Position numbers and translations under genes: made by a program
NCBI GenBank assembly: GCA_018907035.1
Contig: JACCIC010000027.1
Span: 124,001-188,000 of the forward strand
Direction: 5' to 3'
Length of the DNA: 64,000 nt
Source: Sycobia sp. Sy_11
Taxonomy: Eukaryota > Arthropoda > Insecta > Hymenoptera > Epichrysomallidae
Shown here: positions 34,561 through 45,850 of the stretch, in pieces
How the letters are laid out: every line of letters begins with the position of its first letter
Numbering within the stretch: position 1 is the first letter of the stretch
The notes under the pieces: generated by a model
What the model was told of the DNA's origin: nothing
Database searches by the model: none
What the model saw: only the letters and a program-made list of their open reading frames with translations

Positions 34561-35491
34561 ACACTGAGTGTAATACATTTATTACTTGTATATGTTTTTC
34601 AATGCTGAGCCTCTCATTTATCTTTTCTCATTTCCAGATTGACGTATTTTGCTTCTTCTGAATATACTGATGATTTATCGTATTATATTTTAAAAATTTC
34701 TATGAATCATTTGTAATAATGTACATATTTCCAACAAAACTATCTTCTATGTACTGCTCAGGGTCATATGTAATATGGTCAAAAGTACAAAAAGGACAGG
34801 AACGATAAAATATGAATGTGCTTTTACACATAATAAGAGAGGAAACGATACATATAAAATGATAATTTATATATTACATTAATAAATATTTAGGGACATG
34901 AGTAACGAGAAAGGACTGACGAAGTATCAATATCAGTTGAATGTATAATATATATATATATTTGGAGCATTTATACAAGAGAAAAATAGATATATAAATT
35001 CAAATAAAATATGATAATATAAACAATATACAAATAGCGTGTAAATAGAGAAAATAAAATGATTGATAATATATATAGAAATTTTCCAGAAAATGCTATT
35101 TACCTCAGGTGTGAGCACAATAAGCTTAAGAGGTAGTTGACCTCGACCTTCTACCTTTGTTTACGTAATTACTAATCTTTCATTTACTTTGCTGTTATTT
35201 CATTTCGAAATACCAGCATATTTCACAAGAAAAAGAGAAAGTTATTCTCCCTTGTGTGTTTCTCAGGTAGAAAATAGCGGATATTGTTGCTATCTGAAAT
35301 TATACGTAAAGTTATGAATATACAATTATATATAATTTCATCAGCATAAATATATATATTCATTTAGCGAATAATAGACATACATATGTGCAAAATTTTT
35401 ATGAATATAAAATTGAAAGAAAATATTTTCTATATATTACCTTGTTTGCTTCTACAATATATATTATAACCCCGAAATCGGGTTATACTTA
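34561..35491. other. AT-rich DNA without recognisable features
   Basis: No gene is seen. A short palindrome, TAACCCCGAAATCGGGTTA, lies at about 35468-35486, just before the family C LTR candidate. Confidence 0.5.
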
Positions 35492-36688
35492 CTGTTCACT
35501 TGCGTGTGTGTGTGTGTGGACTCTTCCACGCTGCCGGCCGTGCACTCCGCTGAAAGGGGACGGGAAACGGAGAATGAACCACGCGAGTGATTTTATCAGA
35601 TTATTACAAAATTACTATTTATTTATACAAACCGACTACTTACAATGATGAAGCGATACATATAGTTAATACTGAGTGCGGGTTCCGCGACACTACATCG
35701 ATTATTCAGTTAATCATGCACTCCTTTAACATCTACGGGGACGGGGGAAACGGAACGGGACGCTCTTGACGAAACACGTGGGAACAACGGTATTACACTA
35801 CATATTATATGCTAACGGACAATTTATACGCGAACGCATTTACGGCGATACAATACGATAAACGGGATTATAAAACTAATGGCTATGCTACGCGCGATAA
35901 ATACATCTTATACGGCTAAACCGCGAAGCTATGCAGTCGGCAGATCACGGCGCGCGGGTGCGGCGGCGGGTCAGGACCTAGCTATATGCACACCTGAATG
36001 AAATGAAAAAAGCAAAAGCTACTTGCCGCCGACGACGATGATGCTGTCGCTGGCGCTCGCCGGTGCTGTCGCTGACGCCCGCTGATGTTGTCGCTGGCGC
36101 TCGCTGGTGCGGTCGCTGCTGTCCGGGCGACCGGGCGCGCGCTCTCTCTCTCGCTCCTAGCTGCTGGCTCGCGCGGCTGCGCGTGGCTGCGGCTCGTAGC
36201 CGCTGATGGCGTCGCTGGCTCACAACGGCACGCGTATGGCAACGCGCACACGCTTCCTCAAAGCTTCCGCTCACAGTCCGGGGCTGATACGAGGATGTCG
36301 CCGCGTGTCCTCTCCTCGTCGATGCCGATGCTCTCGCACGGAGTTTGCGCGAGGGCAAACTTACTACGCGTTCCCGCGAAAGGCGCAAAACTGTGACCTT
36401 ACTTCACGCTTCACGATACGATCGCGAACGGGCAAAACTACGGTATTCTACTGCGGGACAGAATAAAGGTGCGTCGGGGACGAAAAGGAAAAAGATATAC
36501 GACGAAGAACCAACTCGAGAACTCGGATTGACGAAGGTCAAGACAAGAATGCGAAGTTCGTTCCGAACTTCTTACTTCCTACAGCGCTTCCAGCGCCCTC
36601 GCGGCTCGCGCGTATCGTTTCGCGGACACGCCCGAACACTCGCGGTTTCGCACGAGCGCTCTCACCTACAGCCGCCGTTCGGGCGGTT

Positions 36689-36691
<3 letters not shown>
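35492..36691 (-). mobile_element. LTR-like repeat, family C, copy 1
   Basis: About 1.2 kb, related to 37119-38262 in the same direction: shared 'gggaacaacggta', 'acgatgatgctgtc', 'ccctcgcggctcgc' and the end GCGGTTACA. On the minus strand it starts TGTAACCGCCC beside (TA)n (36692-36731) and has an AATAAA near 35620. There is no coding potential; the frames in the GC-rich part are artefacts. Boundaries on the low-coordinate side are tentative. Confidence 0.6.
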
Positions 36692-36731
<40 letters not shown>

Positions 36732-36735
<4 letters not shown>

Positions 36736-37118
36736 GGTAACGAAAAGGGGTTTACATGAATTGATTGATGTATAGTAAATCAGTTAGTAATTAATTAACA
36801 GGTCGATAAATAGTTATGACAGAAAGGGGAGACAAAGAAAAAAAAGTTTAATTCTCAAAGCTTGCCAGTGAATTTTTGACAAACTTATGCCGCTGCGTAT
36901 TTTTCTGCGCACAGTCATGCATGCAGTCGTTACGTGTCCATGTGTGCACATGTACATGTACTGCGTACTTTTGGTTTCACCTGGCTTATCTATAGGGGAT
37001 CGGGAAAATGAGTGGGTGCTATGCTTAACTCTTCTACAGGCATTGTTGATTATTCTCGTTGCGGGCCCCACGTTCGCGGCGCCATTTATAATCCCAAACT
37101 CGAGATTAGTATTTACGG
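36732..37118. other. Spacer between the two family C repeats
   Basis: About 390 bp with no recognisable coding sequence, too short for a retrotransposon interior. The two C repeats are therefore probably separate insertions or a duplication rather than one element. Confidence 0.5.
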
Positions 37119-38262
37119 TTTGTCGATGTGTGCGTGGACACTTCCACGCCGCTACTCGTGAGCTCAGCTAGAAAGGGGACAGGGAAAAGGGAATGAAACA
37201 CGCGGCAGTCTTTATGAAGTTTTAACAATTATAATACATTTTATTACATGAAACTATTTTACAAGGTTCGAGTAGCATATACGCTACGTGCTAGTTGCGG
37301 ATTTCGCGACGATACAATAATTATTACGCGAGTACGCGATCATATAAAGTGCAAGGGGAAGGGGGACACGGAATGGGACGCTAGTTACTACAACGCGGGG
37401 GAACAACGGTACAATGTGGGACGATACTCTATATACCATACATAAACGATATATTACATGAAGATACAAAGACATAACATTATACTAAATACTCGAGATC
37501 TATGCTATGCGTACATAACCGCTATAGTGCACGCGGGGATCGCGGGACACGGGCGTGGCGGTAGACCAGGAGCGTAGCTACGAACATACATATTACAATA
37601 GTAAAAAGTACATACGGTCACTTGCCTGCGACGATGATGCTGTCACTAGCCTCGATGCTCATTCGTGCTCGCTGCTGCTCGCGGCGATTGCCGTGTATCA
37701 GAGCGGCTGGGTGCGCTCTCTCTCTCACTTACACAGATGCGTAAGGACGTGGCAGGCCGCGCCGCTATCTCTCACTTCTCTTTGGTTGCTCGTGCGGTTG
37801 CGCTTGACCACGGCTCATGACCACTGATGTCGTCGCTAACGCGCGACGGTACACGAACGGCAGCGTGTGCGCCTCCTCAGCCGTTTGCGCTCTCGGTCCG
37901 GGGCTGCAGCAAGGATATTACCGTTTGTGTCGTTTTTGCTCATCCAGATTACGCGCACGTAATTGACACAAACTTCACCTTGTGAACAAGCCGACGCGAA
38001 GGACGCTAAGATGGCGACATAAACTTTCACGACTTCAGTCGACAGAAAATGTGAGACGATAAATACAACAAGGCGGAAAGGACGAAAAGTGCGTCAAACT
38101 TTACGAACGCCGGGTACGAAAGTGCTCTTCGTTTAAAGCCTCGTACCTAAAGTTGCGCTCCCAGCGCCCTCGCGGCTCGCACGTACAGTTTCGCGAGCTC
38201 GCGCGAACACTCGCGGTTTTACCCGAGCGCTCTATCCTACGACCGCCGTTCGAGCGGTTACA
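37119..38262 (-). mobile_element. LTR-like repeat, family C, copy 2
   Basis: A diverged copy of 35492-36691. It ends GCGGTTACA on the plus strand at 38262, followed by A and a (TA)n array to about 38310. The minus strand has an AATAAA-like signal near 37240. Confidence 0.6.
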
Positions 38263-38265
38263 ATA

Positions 38266-38315
<50 letters not shown>

Positions 38316-38456
38316 TATCATATTATATCATATGATGTCATATGATATCATATCATATCATTACATATCATACTAATTTATAAAGACAAAGTGTGTTTTT
38401 GTTTGTACACGATAACCGAAGAAACTAATTAACGGATTGTTTTGAAATTTGACATA

Positions 38457-39367
38457 CGAGGGTGGATTGATCAGTTTCCGCCTGACCAAGAGATAGCACC
38501 ACTAGGCCTACCTTGAGGTGGCATTCTATAGTACCGTCTTTAGATAGCTTGTAGCAATAGTTTCAGTCCGATCGCCATGTTAGTTTAAGTTTGAAAGCAC
38601 GTTGAACAAGACGCCTCTGTATTTTTCGTAAAAATGGAAAAGCTGCTAACAGTCGACCAAAGATTGATTCGAAAGAACATTTCTACCGCCAATTTGGCGA
38701 ATTTTAGTGTCGATTCGTAACCGTTCACAAATCTTGGGTCTACCACTACACTCTTGAAACCAAACAACAGTCTAAACAGTGGATTGGACCAGGGAAACCA
38801 ACTCTAAAGAAGGTGAAAACAATTTTTTCAGCGAACAAGGTTATGGCTACTATTTTTGGGATGCAAGAGGTGTTATATGCATCAATTATCTTGAAATGGA
38901 TAAAACTATCACTGGTCAATACTACGCAGACTTATTGCAACGTTTGAGCCACGAAGTGAAAATTAAAAGACCTCATCTGGCGAAGAAAAACATCTTGTTT
39001 CATCACGATAACGCACCAGCACACACGTTAATCGTTGCGATGGCTAAAATCAACGATCTGAAGTTTGAATTGATGCCGAATCCTCCTTACTCTCCAGACC
39101 TAGCTTCGAGCGACTATTATCTGTTTTCTAACCTCAAAAAAATGGCTTGGCGGTAAGAGATTTGCGGACAATAAAGAAGTAATCGAAGCTGTAAATGGGT
39201 ATTTTGAGGAGCTTGACGAATCAGTCTATAGAGATAGCATTACTAGACTTGAACACTGCTATAAGAAATGTATCAGCGTTGGAGGAAATTATGTTGAGAA
39301 ATAAAAAAAAATTTCTTAAAAACGTTGTTTTGCTTGGTCAGGCCGAAGACTTATCAATCCACCCTCG
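38457..39367 (+). mobile_element. Deleted irritans-type mariner
   Basis: 911 bp with terminal inverted repeats CGAGGGTGGATTGAT and ATCAATCCACCCTCG, and TA at both borders (38455-38456 and 39368-39369). It is shorter than a usual 1.3 kb mariner because the 5' third of the transposase gene is missing. Unrelated at DNA level to the two other mariners in the window. Confidence 0.88.
38630..39304 (+). pseudogene. irritans-type mariner transposase remnant
   Basis: The surviving part resembles irritans-group mariner transposases (FWDARGVICINYLE, LFHHDNAPAHT, PPYSPDLASSDYYLF). The helix-turn-helix DNA-binding region is almost wholly deleted. The first catalytic block reads VTVHKSW where the family has a V-T-x-D-E pattern, so the first aspartate is lost. 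A frameshift after KKMAW at about 39145 shifts the last 50 codons, which end GNYVEK before a stop at 39302. Clearly inactive. Confidence 0.88.
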
Positions 39368-39622
39368 TAGATTCTATATTATCTTGGGAAGGACATAGGC
39401 TATGTTTTTTGTTGAAAATCATTTTACATTCATCAATAAATTAAGTTAATGATTTTAACAATCAGTTTCACCAGCGACTACTAGGTGGCGTCTTGAATCA
39501 TGAACATCAACTCAAAGTAGTCCACTTAAAGTATTAATACCAGGCCAGCTCAGACGAATGATCGATCATATCCAACTTTAGGATTCGTATCCTAAAGAAG
39601 GTGTGACGTTTATAGATATAAC

Positions 39623-40454
39623 GGAGCACGCGAGACCGAGGGGATCGTCTGCGGCAGCCGACGGCCGTTGGCACCAACGGGTCCGTGCAGGAGTTCCTGC
39701 TACTCGCGCCGACGTCCAGTGTCTGACGCGTTAGTGTCCGGTTTCGTTCCGAACCCGCGCAGACGGTATAGGCGGAACGCTGCCGTTTGTCGCCCGCGAG
39801 TGTTCGTGCGTGCCGCCCGGCGCCGACGTCGGTATTCCTGGGGGACGCCCCATCTGGAATACGCCCAGGTTAGTTCATGCGAGTGTGCCCTTGTGAGGCC
39901 CCCGCCAGCGGACGGACGAGCGTGCGTGTGAGAGAGAGAGAGTGCGCGCGCGTATTGCGGTTTGCGCTTTTCGCATATTCTTATCGCAAACGCGCGAGCC
40001 TCGCGGCTTTTGATATTGTAAAACGAGAGAAATCATGTAAAAATAAAATCCATATTCGAACGACACGTTCGAATTTGTCTCGGTTCTTTTTCTGTCGTCA
40101 GTCACTACCTTCCCTGTACAGTGTCCCGCACCGCGCCGATAGTGCGCATAATCCACCCGCCTCCGCGGGCACGGCGAAAAGCTCCCGCCGTGCGATCTGA
40201 GTTAGCTGCAGACGTGGTGCTCGTTGTCAGAGCACCGCGTACGAAACCGGTGAGTAGGCTCGCGTATACGCGGGCCGATTCTTTTATCTTTGTAACGGGC
40301 CGACGCGCAGTGGCGCGCCGATACTCCGCCGCCGACGGGTGCTTATCCCCCGGACGGCGAGAAGCAGGATCGACGTGGGTTGCGCGCGGACCTTACGGGA
40401 GCGGTCGCGCGTCGATATTCGAACTGGAGTTCGCAGAATCGAACCCACCTCGTT

Positions 40455-40457
<3 letters not shown>
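39623..40457 (+). mobile_element. LTR, family B, copy 2 (truncated)
   Basis: Inverted relative to 8728-9929 and aligned with it over most of its length. It carries AATAAA at about 40046 on the plus strand and ends CTCGTTACA at 40457, followed by A(TA)n. The 5' end is missing at the junction with R1 at about 39622. Confidence 0.7.
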
Positions 40458-40507
<50 letters not shown>

Positions 40508-40513
<6 letters not shown>

Positions 40514-41115
40514 AGGGTTCTAGGTTACCAAGGTACTAAATACGACCTCGGTGTATCTCTTCTAATTTACCTAATCCTGTTACTATTAATATAGAAATTA
40601 ATAATTTAAATACTTACCGTCGCCAAAGACTGACTTACCTTGACCGGAAGCAAGGAAAATATTTTTTAATTTATAAATAATTATAAATTTATTATAAATA
40701 TATTTTTTTAAATATTTCTATATTTATCAATATGTTTTATATTCTTAGTAAGAATTTATTCTTACTGCACGGCCCTCAGTTTTACCCTTGGCAATTGATG
40801 TTATAAAAATTTCGATCTAATATACATAAATATTTTATCGATAATTTATTTAGAAAAATTCAATTTTTATACCAAGGGTACCGCGGAGGCGGCAGGGTCC
40901 GAAAATCACTTCAAAATATTTAAAATTCTATTATATTTTAGGTAAGGAAATGGGAAATTATTTGGTTAATAATTATTTTCAATAAATCAAATGTTTATAA
41001 AAAACAATAAATAATTATTTATTATATAAGAAAAATAATTATTTTTAATTATAAAATTTATTAATTTTATAAACCAACTAACCTTATTTTATAACTAATT
41101 GTGCTCCCGCTATCT
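40508..41115. other. AT-rich DNA without recognisable features
   Basis: No coding potential is seen. The protease frame of the neighbouring Gypsy element decays into this region. Confidence 0.5.
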
Positions 41116-41345
41116 CTTATTTATGCGATGGGTGAAACTCTTGTCCGTAGGCTGAGGCCCGCTGTAGACCAATTCTGCCCATCACTGTACGTGACGCTCC
41201 AGTATCATTTAGTCCTCTGATACGGTAGTCTCCGACACGCATAGTAATCCAACAACGGGCTTCTTCTGGTCTACCTGCTATCTGACTTGGATCCAATCCT
41301 CTACTATTATCTGAGGAAGATGGTCCTATCTCAGTAATTTCTTCC
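41116..41345 (-). pseudogene. Gypsy protease start, family E
   Basis: On the minus strand the frame reads VGDYRIRGLNDTGASRTVMG, a retropepsin active-site loop with DTGA, followed by a stop near 41120. It lies directly downstream of the family E gag. The rest of pol is missing, so the element is 3' truncated. The loop differs from the DPGA of family A, showing these are different families. Confidence 0.65.
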
Positions 41346-42764
41346 GTGATCGCAGAAGATGGGGATGCCTGCTTCGCCGCTATTTCTCAGCGAAGACTGT
41401 CAATGGGGGTCATGTTCTTGGCGCTGGATGGCTGAACCCCTGTTTGCCGCCACGCCTGGCATTTCCCGAACAATTTGGACAATTAGTAGAACGATATCCC
41501 AATTCCCCACAGTTATAACACCTCAGCGGTGGATCAACTTTCTTAGATGTGCTAGGCGTATCTTTATCCGGTGGTCTATTCGTAGAGTTACGTCTAGTCA
41601 CCGGAGGATGAACCTTTCTAGGTAAAGATTTCTTTCTCGACCAGTTTTGGTTCCTAGGACGGCTCCTCGGTGATGGTGGATCTCTCCTAACTTCTGTGGC
41701 TTCTGTATTGCCTATCGAGGTTATAACTGTCCTAATATGCGTACTGAACTGTTTAAAACAGTTTTCTAGTCGGAAAATAGCCCGCATCGTCTCGTATTTT
41801 CGAGTAAACTTTGGTGGTGACTCCAACCTAGCTTGATCGAAAGATTTAGTAGCCGCCACCTTTGGTTTCCTTTTGGTTTGGCATATCTGGTATGCTACTT
41901 CTGGCCAGGTTACTGCCTCTGGTGGAGGTGGAGATTTATACGATTTCTCTATTACAAAGGAATCCTCCGCTTCCTTAATAGCCCCCACGAGCTCTTCAAA
42001 AGTTTTGCAGTCTTTACTGCAATCGAGGCGGTGTAATTCGGGACGAAGGTTCGCATGGAGTTGATCTAATCTATCCTCCATTGAAACCATCGGAATCAAT
42101 TTATTAAGCATCCTTTATTATCTTTAAGCATCATATTCGTTTCGTCCTCACCTTGCGTGCGCTTGATGGCTTCTCTTCGCCAACGTTCTTGATTCCGGTT
42201 TGTCGTCCCGTAAAAGCGTAGAGCTGCGTTTTTTAAGTGTGACCAGGATGACCATGGTTCATGTGGTTCTGTTACCCAGTAATGAGCCGAACCTTTGAAT
42301 AGTTCTGGTGCAGCCTGAAAGAGTTGCTCTTCAGTCAAGTTTGACATACTACGCAGCTCCTCAACCCGGTCTAGAAATATTTCAATTGTTTACATTCTAT
42401 CGCCTTTGAAAGAAAGATTCCATTTTCGGAATACCTGATCTACATCTCGAGGTTTCACCACAGATGAGGCATTAGCTATGTCATCATGACGGCTAGTGCC
42501 TGCCCTTGAGGTTCTATTATCCCTCAAGGATTCCCCCCTCCTCCCGCTGATGCCACGTCCTCGTGGACTGTTGGTTGGGGTTATTCGCTGAGGAGTTCTC
42601 TGTGGGAATTCTGAATGGATTGAGTTACGTATAGTTAGTGGGAAAGGATGTCCAGGTATCTCATTACGACTTCTATCAAGAGGTTCATTTTCTATCATTC
42701 GAGCACGCACACTCCCAGTAAAAGTCGTCTCGGGATACCTGTACATCGTATTATACCACCCCAA
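41346..42764 (-). pseudogene. Gypsy gag, family E
   Basis: Three frames make up the gag: 42390-42764 (basic, proline-rich start), 42096-42347 (APELFKGSAHYWVTEP, RFYGTTNRNQ, typical capsid residues) and 41410-42111 (IPMVSMEDRLDQLHANLRPE, and a knuckle CYNCGELGYRSTNC). In the knuckle the histidine of CX2CX4HX4C is tyrosine. A frame break lies near 42350-42390 and another near 42100. The first 40 residues of the 5' frame are encoded by the 60-bp minisatellite, so the true start may lie further in. Gag would package element RNA. Confidence 0.75.
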
Positions 42765-42905
42765 AAGAAAACTCTATAGCAGTCGTCCCGAGACATGTCC
42801 TATATTCCGAACACGATACTCTCCGTAAACGTCATCTCAAGACACTTGGACATCTGTTTCAACCGCCTGAAATCAAAAGATCCATTCTCCCCATAGACAC
42901 CGTAT
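42640..42905. repeat. 60-bp minisatellite, mixed orientation
   Basis: About four degenerate units related to 10006-10443. Those at 42710-42905 run opposite to the 10 kb array (for example 'cagtaaaagtcgtctcggg'), while the unit at 42640-42700 runs the same way ('acgacttctatcaagagg'). It lies at the 5' end of the family E gag frame. Confidence 0.65.
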
Positions 42906-43072
42906 GTAATATGCATATATGTGTGTATTCAATAAGGTTGTACATTCCGTATATACATACTGTATATACAGAAGCGGCGATAGGTAAATTACGGTCAATC
43001 ATTTATAATAATATAGATGTGTCTATATAGAGTACTTACTACTTAGATATTATTGAATTGTTCAAGAAATCG

Positions 43073-43115
43073 GTTAAATTATTATCTCGGGCGAAGCCGA
43101 GACGGGGGATGCTAG
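43073..43115 (+). mobile_element. Helitron-like 3' terminus
   Basis: A GC-rich hairpin, CTCGGGCGAAGCCGAG, lies eight bases before CTAG at 43112-43115, followed by T. Helitrons end in a short hairpin about ten bases before CTRR and insert next to T. The 5' TC end and any helicase gene are not seen, so this is probably a non-autonomous or truncated copy. Confidence 0.6.
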
Positions 43116-43544
43116 TATATATATATATATAATATATATATATAGCAGCAGCTAGCAAGTAGCTCAATGTTTTCAAACCTGCGACAACTTTAAGGAAAAC
43201 TGGCAATTTTGTAAAAGTTTATTCATGTCAGTCCAACAAATATTTATTTCAATTCTATTTATTTGAAACAAAAACATACATATTTAAAGCAAACGAATAT
43301 TTTGTAATTTTGAAAAAATCGTCTGCTTGAAATAAACGGTTAGGTTTATTTAAGAAGCAAAAAAATATTTCTTACATTACAAATACTTTTAAACGATTAA
43401 AATTTCTAATACATCATACCTGCCTTATTTTATACTTTTGTATAAAGTAAATTTAAAGTATGTTTTAGTTGTGTAAGTAATTTTTAAAATTAAGATTTTT
43501 AGTGCTGAAGAGTACTCCAACCATGGTTCAGAATTTAGTAATTG

Positions 43545-43590
43545 TCTCGGCTTCGCCCGAGATAGTAAATGTAACTGACTTATTAATCAA
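43545..43590 (-). mobile_element. Second Helitron-like 3' end, inverted, lacking CTAG
   Basis: On the minus strand 'actatctcgggcgaagccga' resembles the sequence at 43073-43105, including the flank before the hairpin, but after GAGAC it continues AATTACTAAA without CTRR. The two ends face each other. It may be a truncated relative. Confidence 0.45.
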
Positions 43591-43734
43591 CTAAACAATC
43601 TCTATTTATTAGGATTAAGTCCTAATCATAACCCTAAGAAGCATTCTGATCGGGATATCTAAAGCTTGCATGGCAGATTGTTTGCGCTGAACATCCATTT
43701 CCATTGCGTTTCGTAAAATACAAATATATTACAT

Positions 43735-44420
43735 ATAATATATATAATACAATAACAATGATGGGAAAGTATGTAAATATAGTTAGTATGTATTGCAATA
43801 TAGTATATAGTGCACGTTTACATCGTTAAAGATTACGAAAATAGCGGCTTAATAAGTTAAAATACTTCAGTTGAATTTTATATTTTGTTTAAATTCTAAG
43901 TTCTCATATATCAAAAAAATATTTACTGTATTAAATAAAAATTTCAGTATTTTAAATGTATAAATTACTTATTTTGAATAAATAGTTAATTAATGTATAT
44001 GAATAAACCATTTATTTAAATGTATAAAATTCTTTTTCAGTATAGACTTATTTCTATGACATATTTTGTTACTTATGCATGCTTTTTATAGCTAATAAAT
44101 AGAAAAAATCCCCTAAGAAACTAAATGTGATTAATTTATTTATTAATTGAAAATTATAAAAATAAAGAAATGTTCGTATCTATTATTAATGTTATTCTAT
44201 TTATAAATATATCTCAAAAAATCTTGTACTTTTCACTAATGCACACCTGTTCAGAAACAAAATTAATTAGAAGCGTTCATAATTCGATAACTTTTATCTT
44301 TCAAATATTTTGAACTAAAAAAATGTATGTTTGATTTAATTTTGTAATGTTTCTCTATTTAACTAAAATAATTAAATTACAACAAAATATAGGTACGCTT
44401 TAAAAAAATTAACTCAACAT
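43735..44420 (+). repeat. Left arm of second long inverted repeat
   Basis: It matches the reverse complement of about 45050-45850. Paired blocks include 'agattacgaaaatagcggc' against 'gtcattttcgtaatctt', 'gtataaattacttattttga' against 'tcaaaataaataatttataa', and 'cagaaacaaaattaatt' against 'aattaattttgtttctg'. The arms are more diverged than those of the first inverted repeat. Confidence 0.75.
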
Positions 44421-45049
44421 TGAGGCAATATTCATGGCCATTGTCAGCAATTGATCTATGTTTACGAATCCAATATTTCGAAAAAGCTACTAATTCTAGA
44501 CTGTAAACTTTTCCAAAAATTATTTGATTGCTTTTTATATTTTTGAAGTATATCAGAATCCTATATAATCATATTTGACACATAACCATCTTGTATGGAG
44601 GGGATAGAAAAAGAGGAAAAGAGAGAGAGAGAGGGGGAAGGGGAAAAAAGAAAAATCCAAGGGGAATAATATGGCTTACTCGATGTTGGTGGGTGTTGCC
44701 ATACCATGTACCTGCATGTACCCATGAATTTCCTCTATACTGTTTCGTCTCATTCTCTCACCTGCTCTCACTGTTCATTACTTGTCCATCTGCACGCATG
44801 TGGTACGAGGCCTAGCAGGCAGTCTACCGATATACAAGCAACTACCTATGTTGCCATCATTTTGTTTTTTTTTGTGTTAAATTTGCAATAAAAAATATCC
44901 TGTCATCTAATTCTGACCCTATAGAATACGTATTGAAAATTTGAAGGCGATCGGTTTATTTTTAGTAGTTTTGGTGCCTATAAAGGACATACATACCGAC
45001 ATACATTAATTTTATCAAAGCGATTTTATTGTAATATAAATGTTTTTGT
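44421..45049. other. Core of the second long inverted repeat
   Basis: About 630 bp with no recognised gene. A purine-rich stretch (44600-44660) and the block 'gaaggcgatcggttt' to 'gacatacataccgacata' (44940-45005) stand out. The latter resembles 3' ends common in insect non-LTR or non-autonomous elements, a weak impression only. Confidence 0.45.
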
Positions 45050-45850
45050 TAGATAGAGAAACATCACATATTAAATATAATACATTAACTATTCTAAGTA
45101 TGAAGTAAAAAGACAAAATAAAGCTATGCATTCAAAAAACATAAACATATAGTTATTGCAATTAGACTATCTAGACCATAAAATATACATTTTTTTAGTT
45201 CTAAATATTTGAAACATAGAAGTTATTTAATTATGAACTTGAACGGACAAAGAACGCGTTCAATTAATTTTGTTTCTGAAAACATGCATACTAGTGAAAA
45301 GTACCTGATTTCTTAGGACATTCTTAAACGTAATTGTATTAATAACTGATGCAAATATCTTAATGATTTTTATAATTTTTAATTAATAAATAAGTTGATC
45401 AATTGTATTACATTTGGTTTCTCTGGAGATTCTCTTTAATTTAAAATTTTATACATTTAAATACATACTTTTTTAATTATACAAATGGTTTATTCATATA
45501 CTATTAGTAAACTATTTATTCAAAATAAATAATTTATAAATTTAAAATACTGAAATGTTTTTTTAAATGCAGGAAGAATTTTTTTTGATGTATGAAACTA
45601 AAAATTTGTTTTTAGAAATTCGATTCTTCGTTTGAAAAATATTTATTTGCTTTAAAGGAATATTTTTTAAACATAATTTTTTTAAATTTCGTATAATTCA
45701 AACAAAATATAAAATAGAACTGTAAAACCTTAACTTATTAAACCGTCATTTTCGTAATCTTCAACTATGTAAATGTACACTATATATTATATTGCAATAA
45801 AGAATAAATATATTTACATATTTTTCTTATGTATTATATTATATATATAT
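45050..45850 (-). repeat. Right arm of second long inverted repeat
   Basis: Reverse complement of 43735-44420, see there. It ends in a short (TA)n stretch at about 45840-45858. Confidence 0.75.

Larger units (their letters stand above)
38371..39622 (-). repeat. Interspersed repeat R1, copy c, split by a mariner
   Basis: It matches 6164-6485 and, inverted, 54770-55104, from TTTATAAAGACAAAG to 'aaagaaggtgtgacgttta'. The mariner at 38457-39367 sits at a TA in the middle of this block. The repeat is cut off at about 39622 by the family B LTR. Confidence 0.75.

Noticed and set aside
35978..36740. Several alanine- and arginine-rich frames
   Set aside because: They fall in the GC-rich part of the family C repeat, are open on both strands and are not preserved in the second copy.
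35492..38262. The two family C repeats as 5' and 3' LTRs of one element
   Set aside because: Only about 430 bp lie between them, without primer site, polypurine tract or coding sequence.
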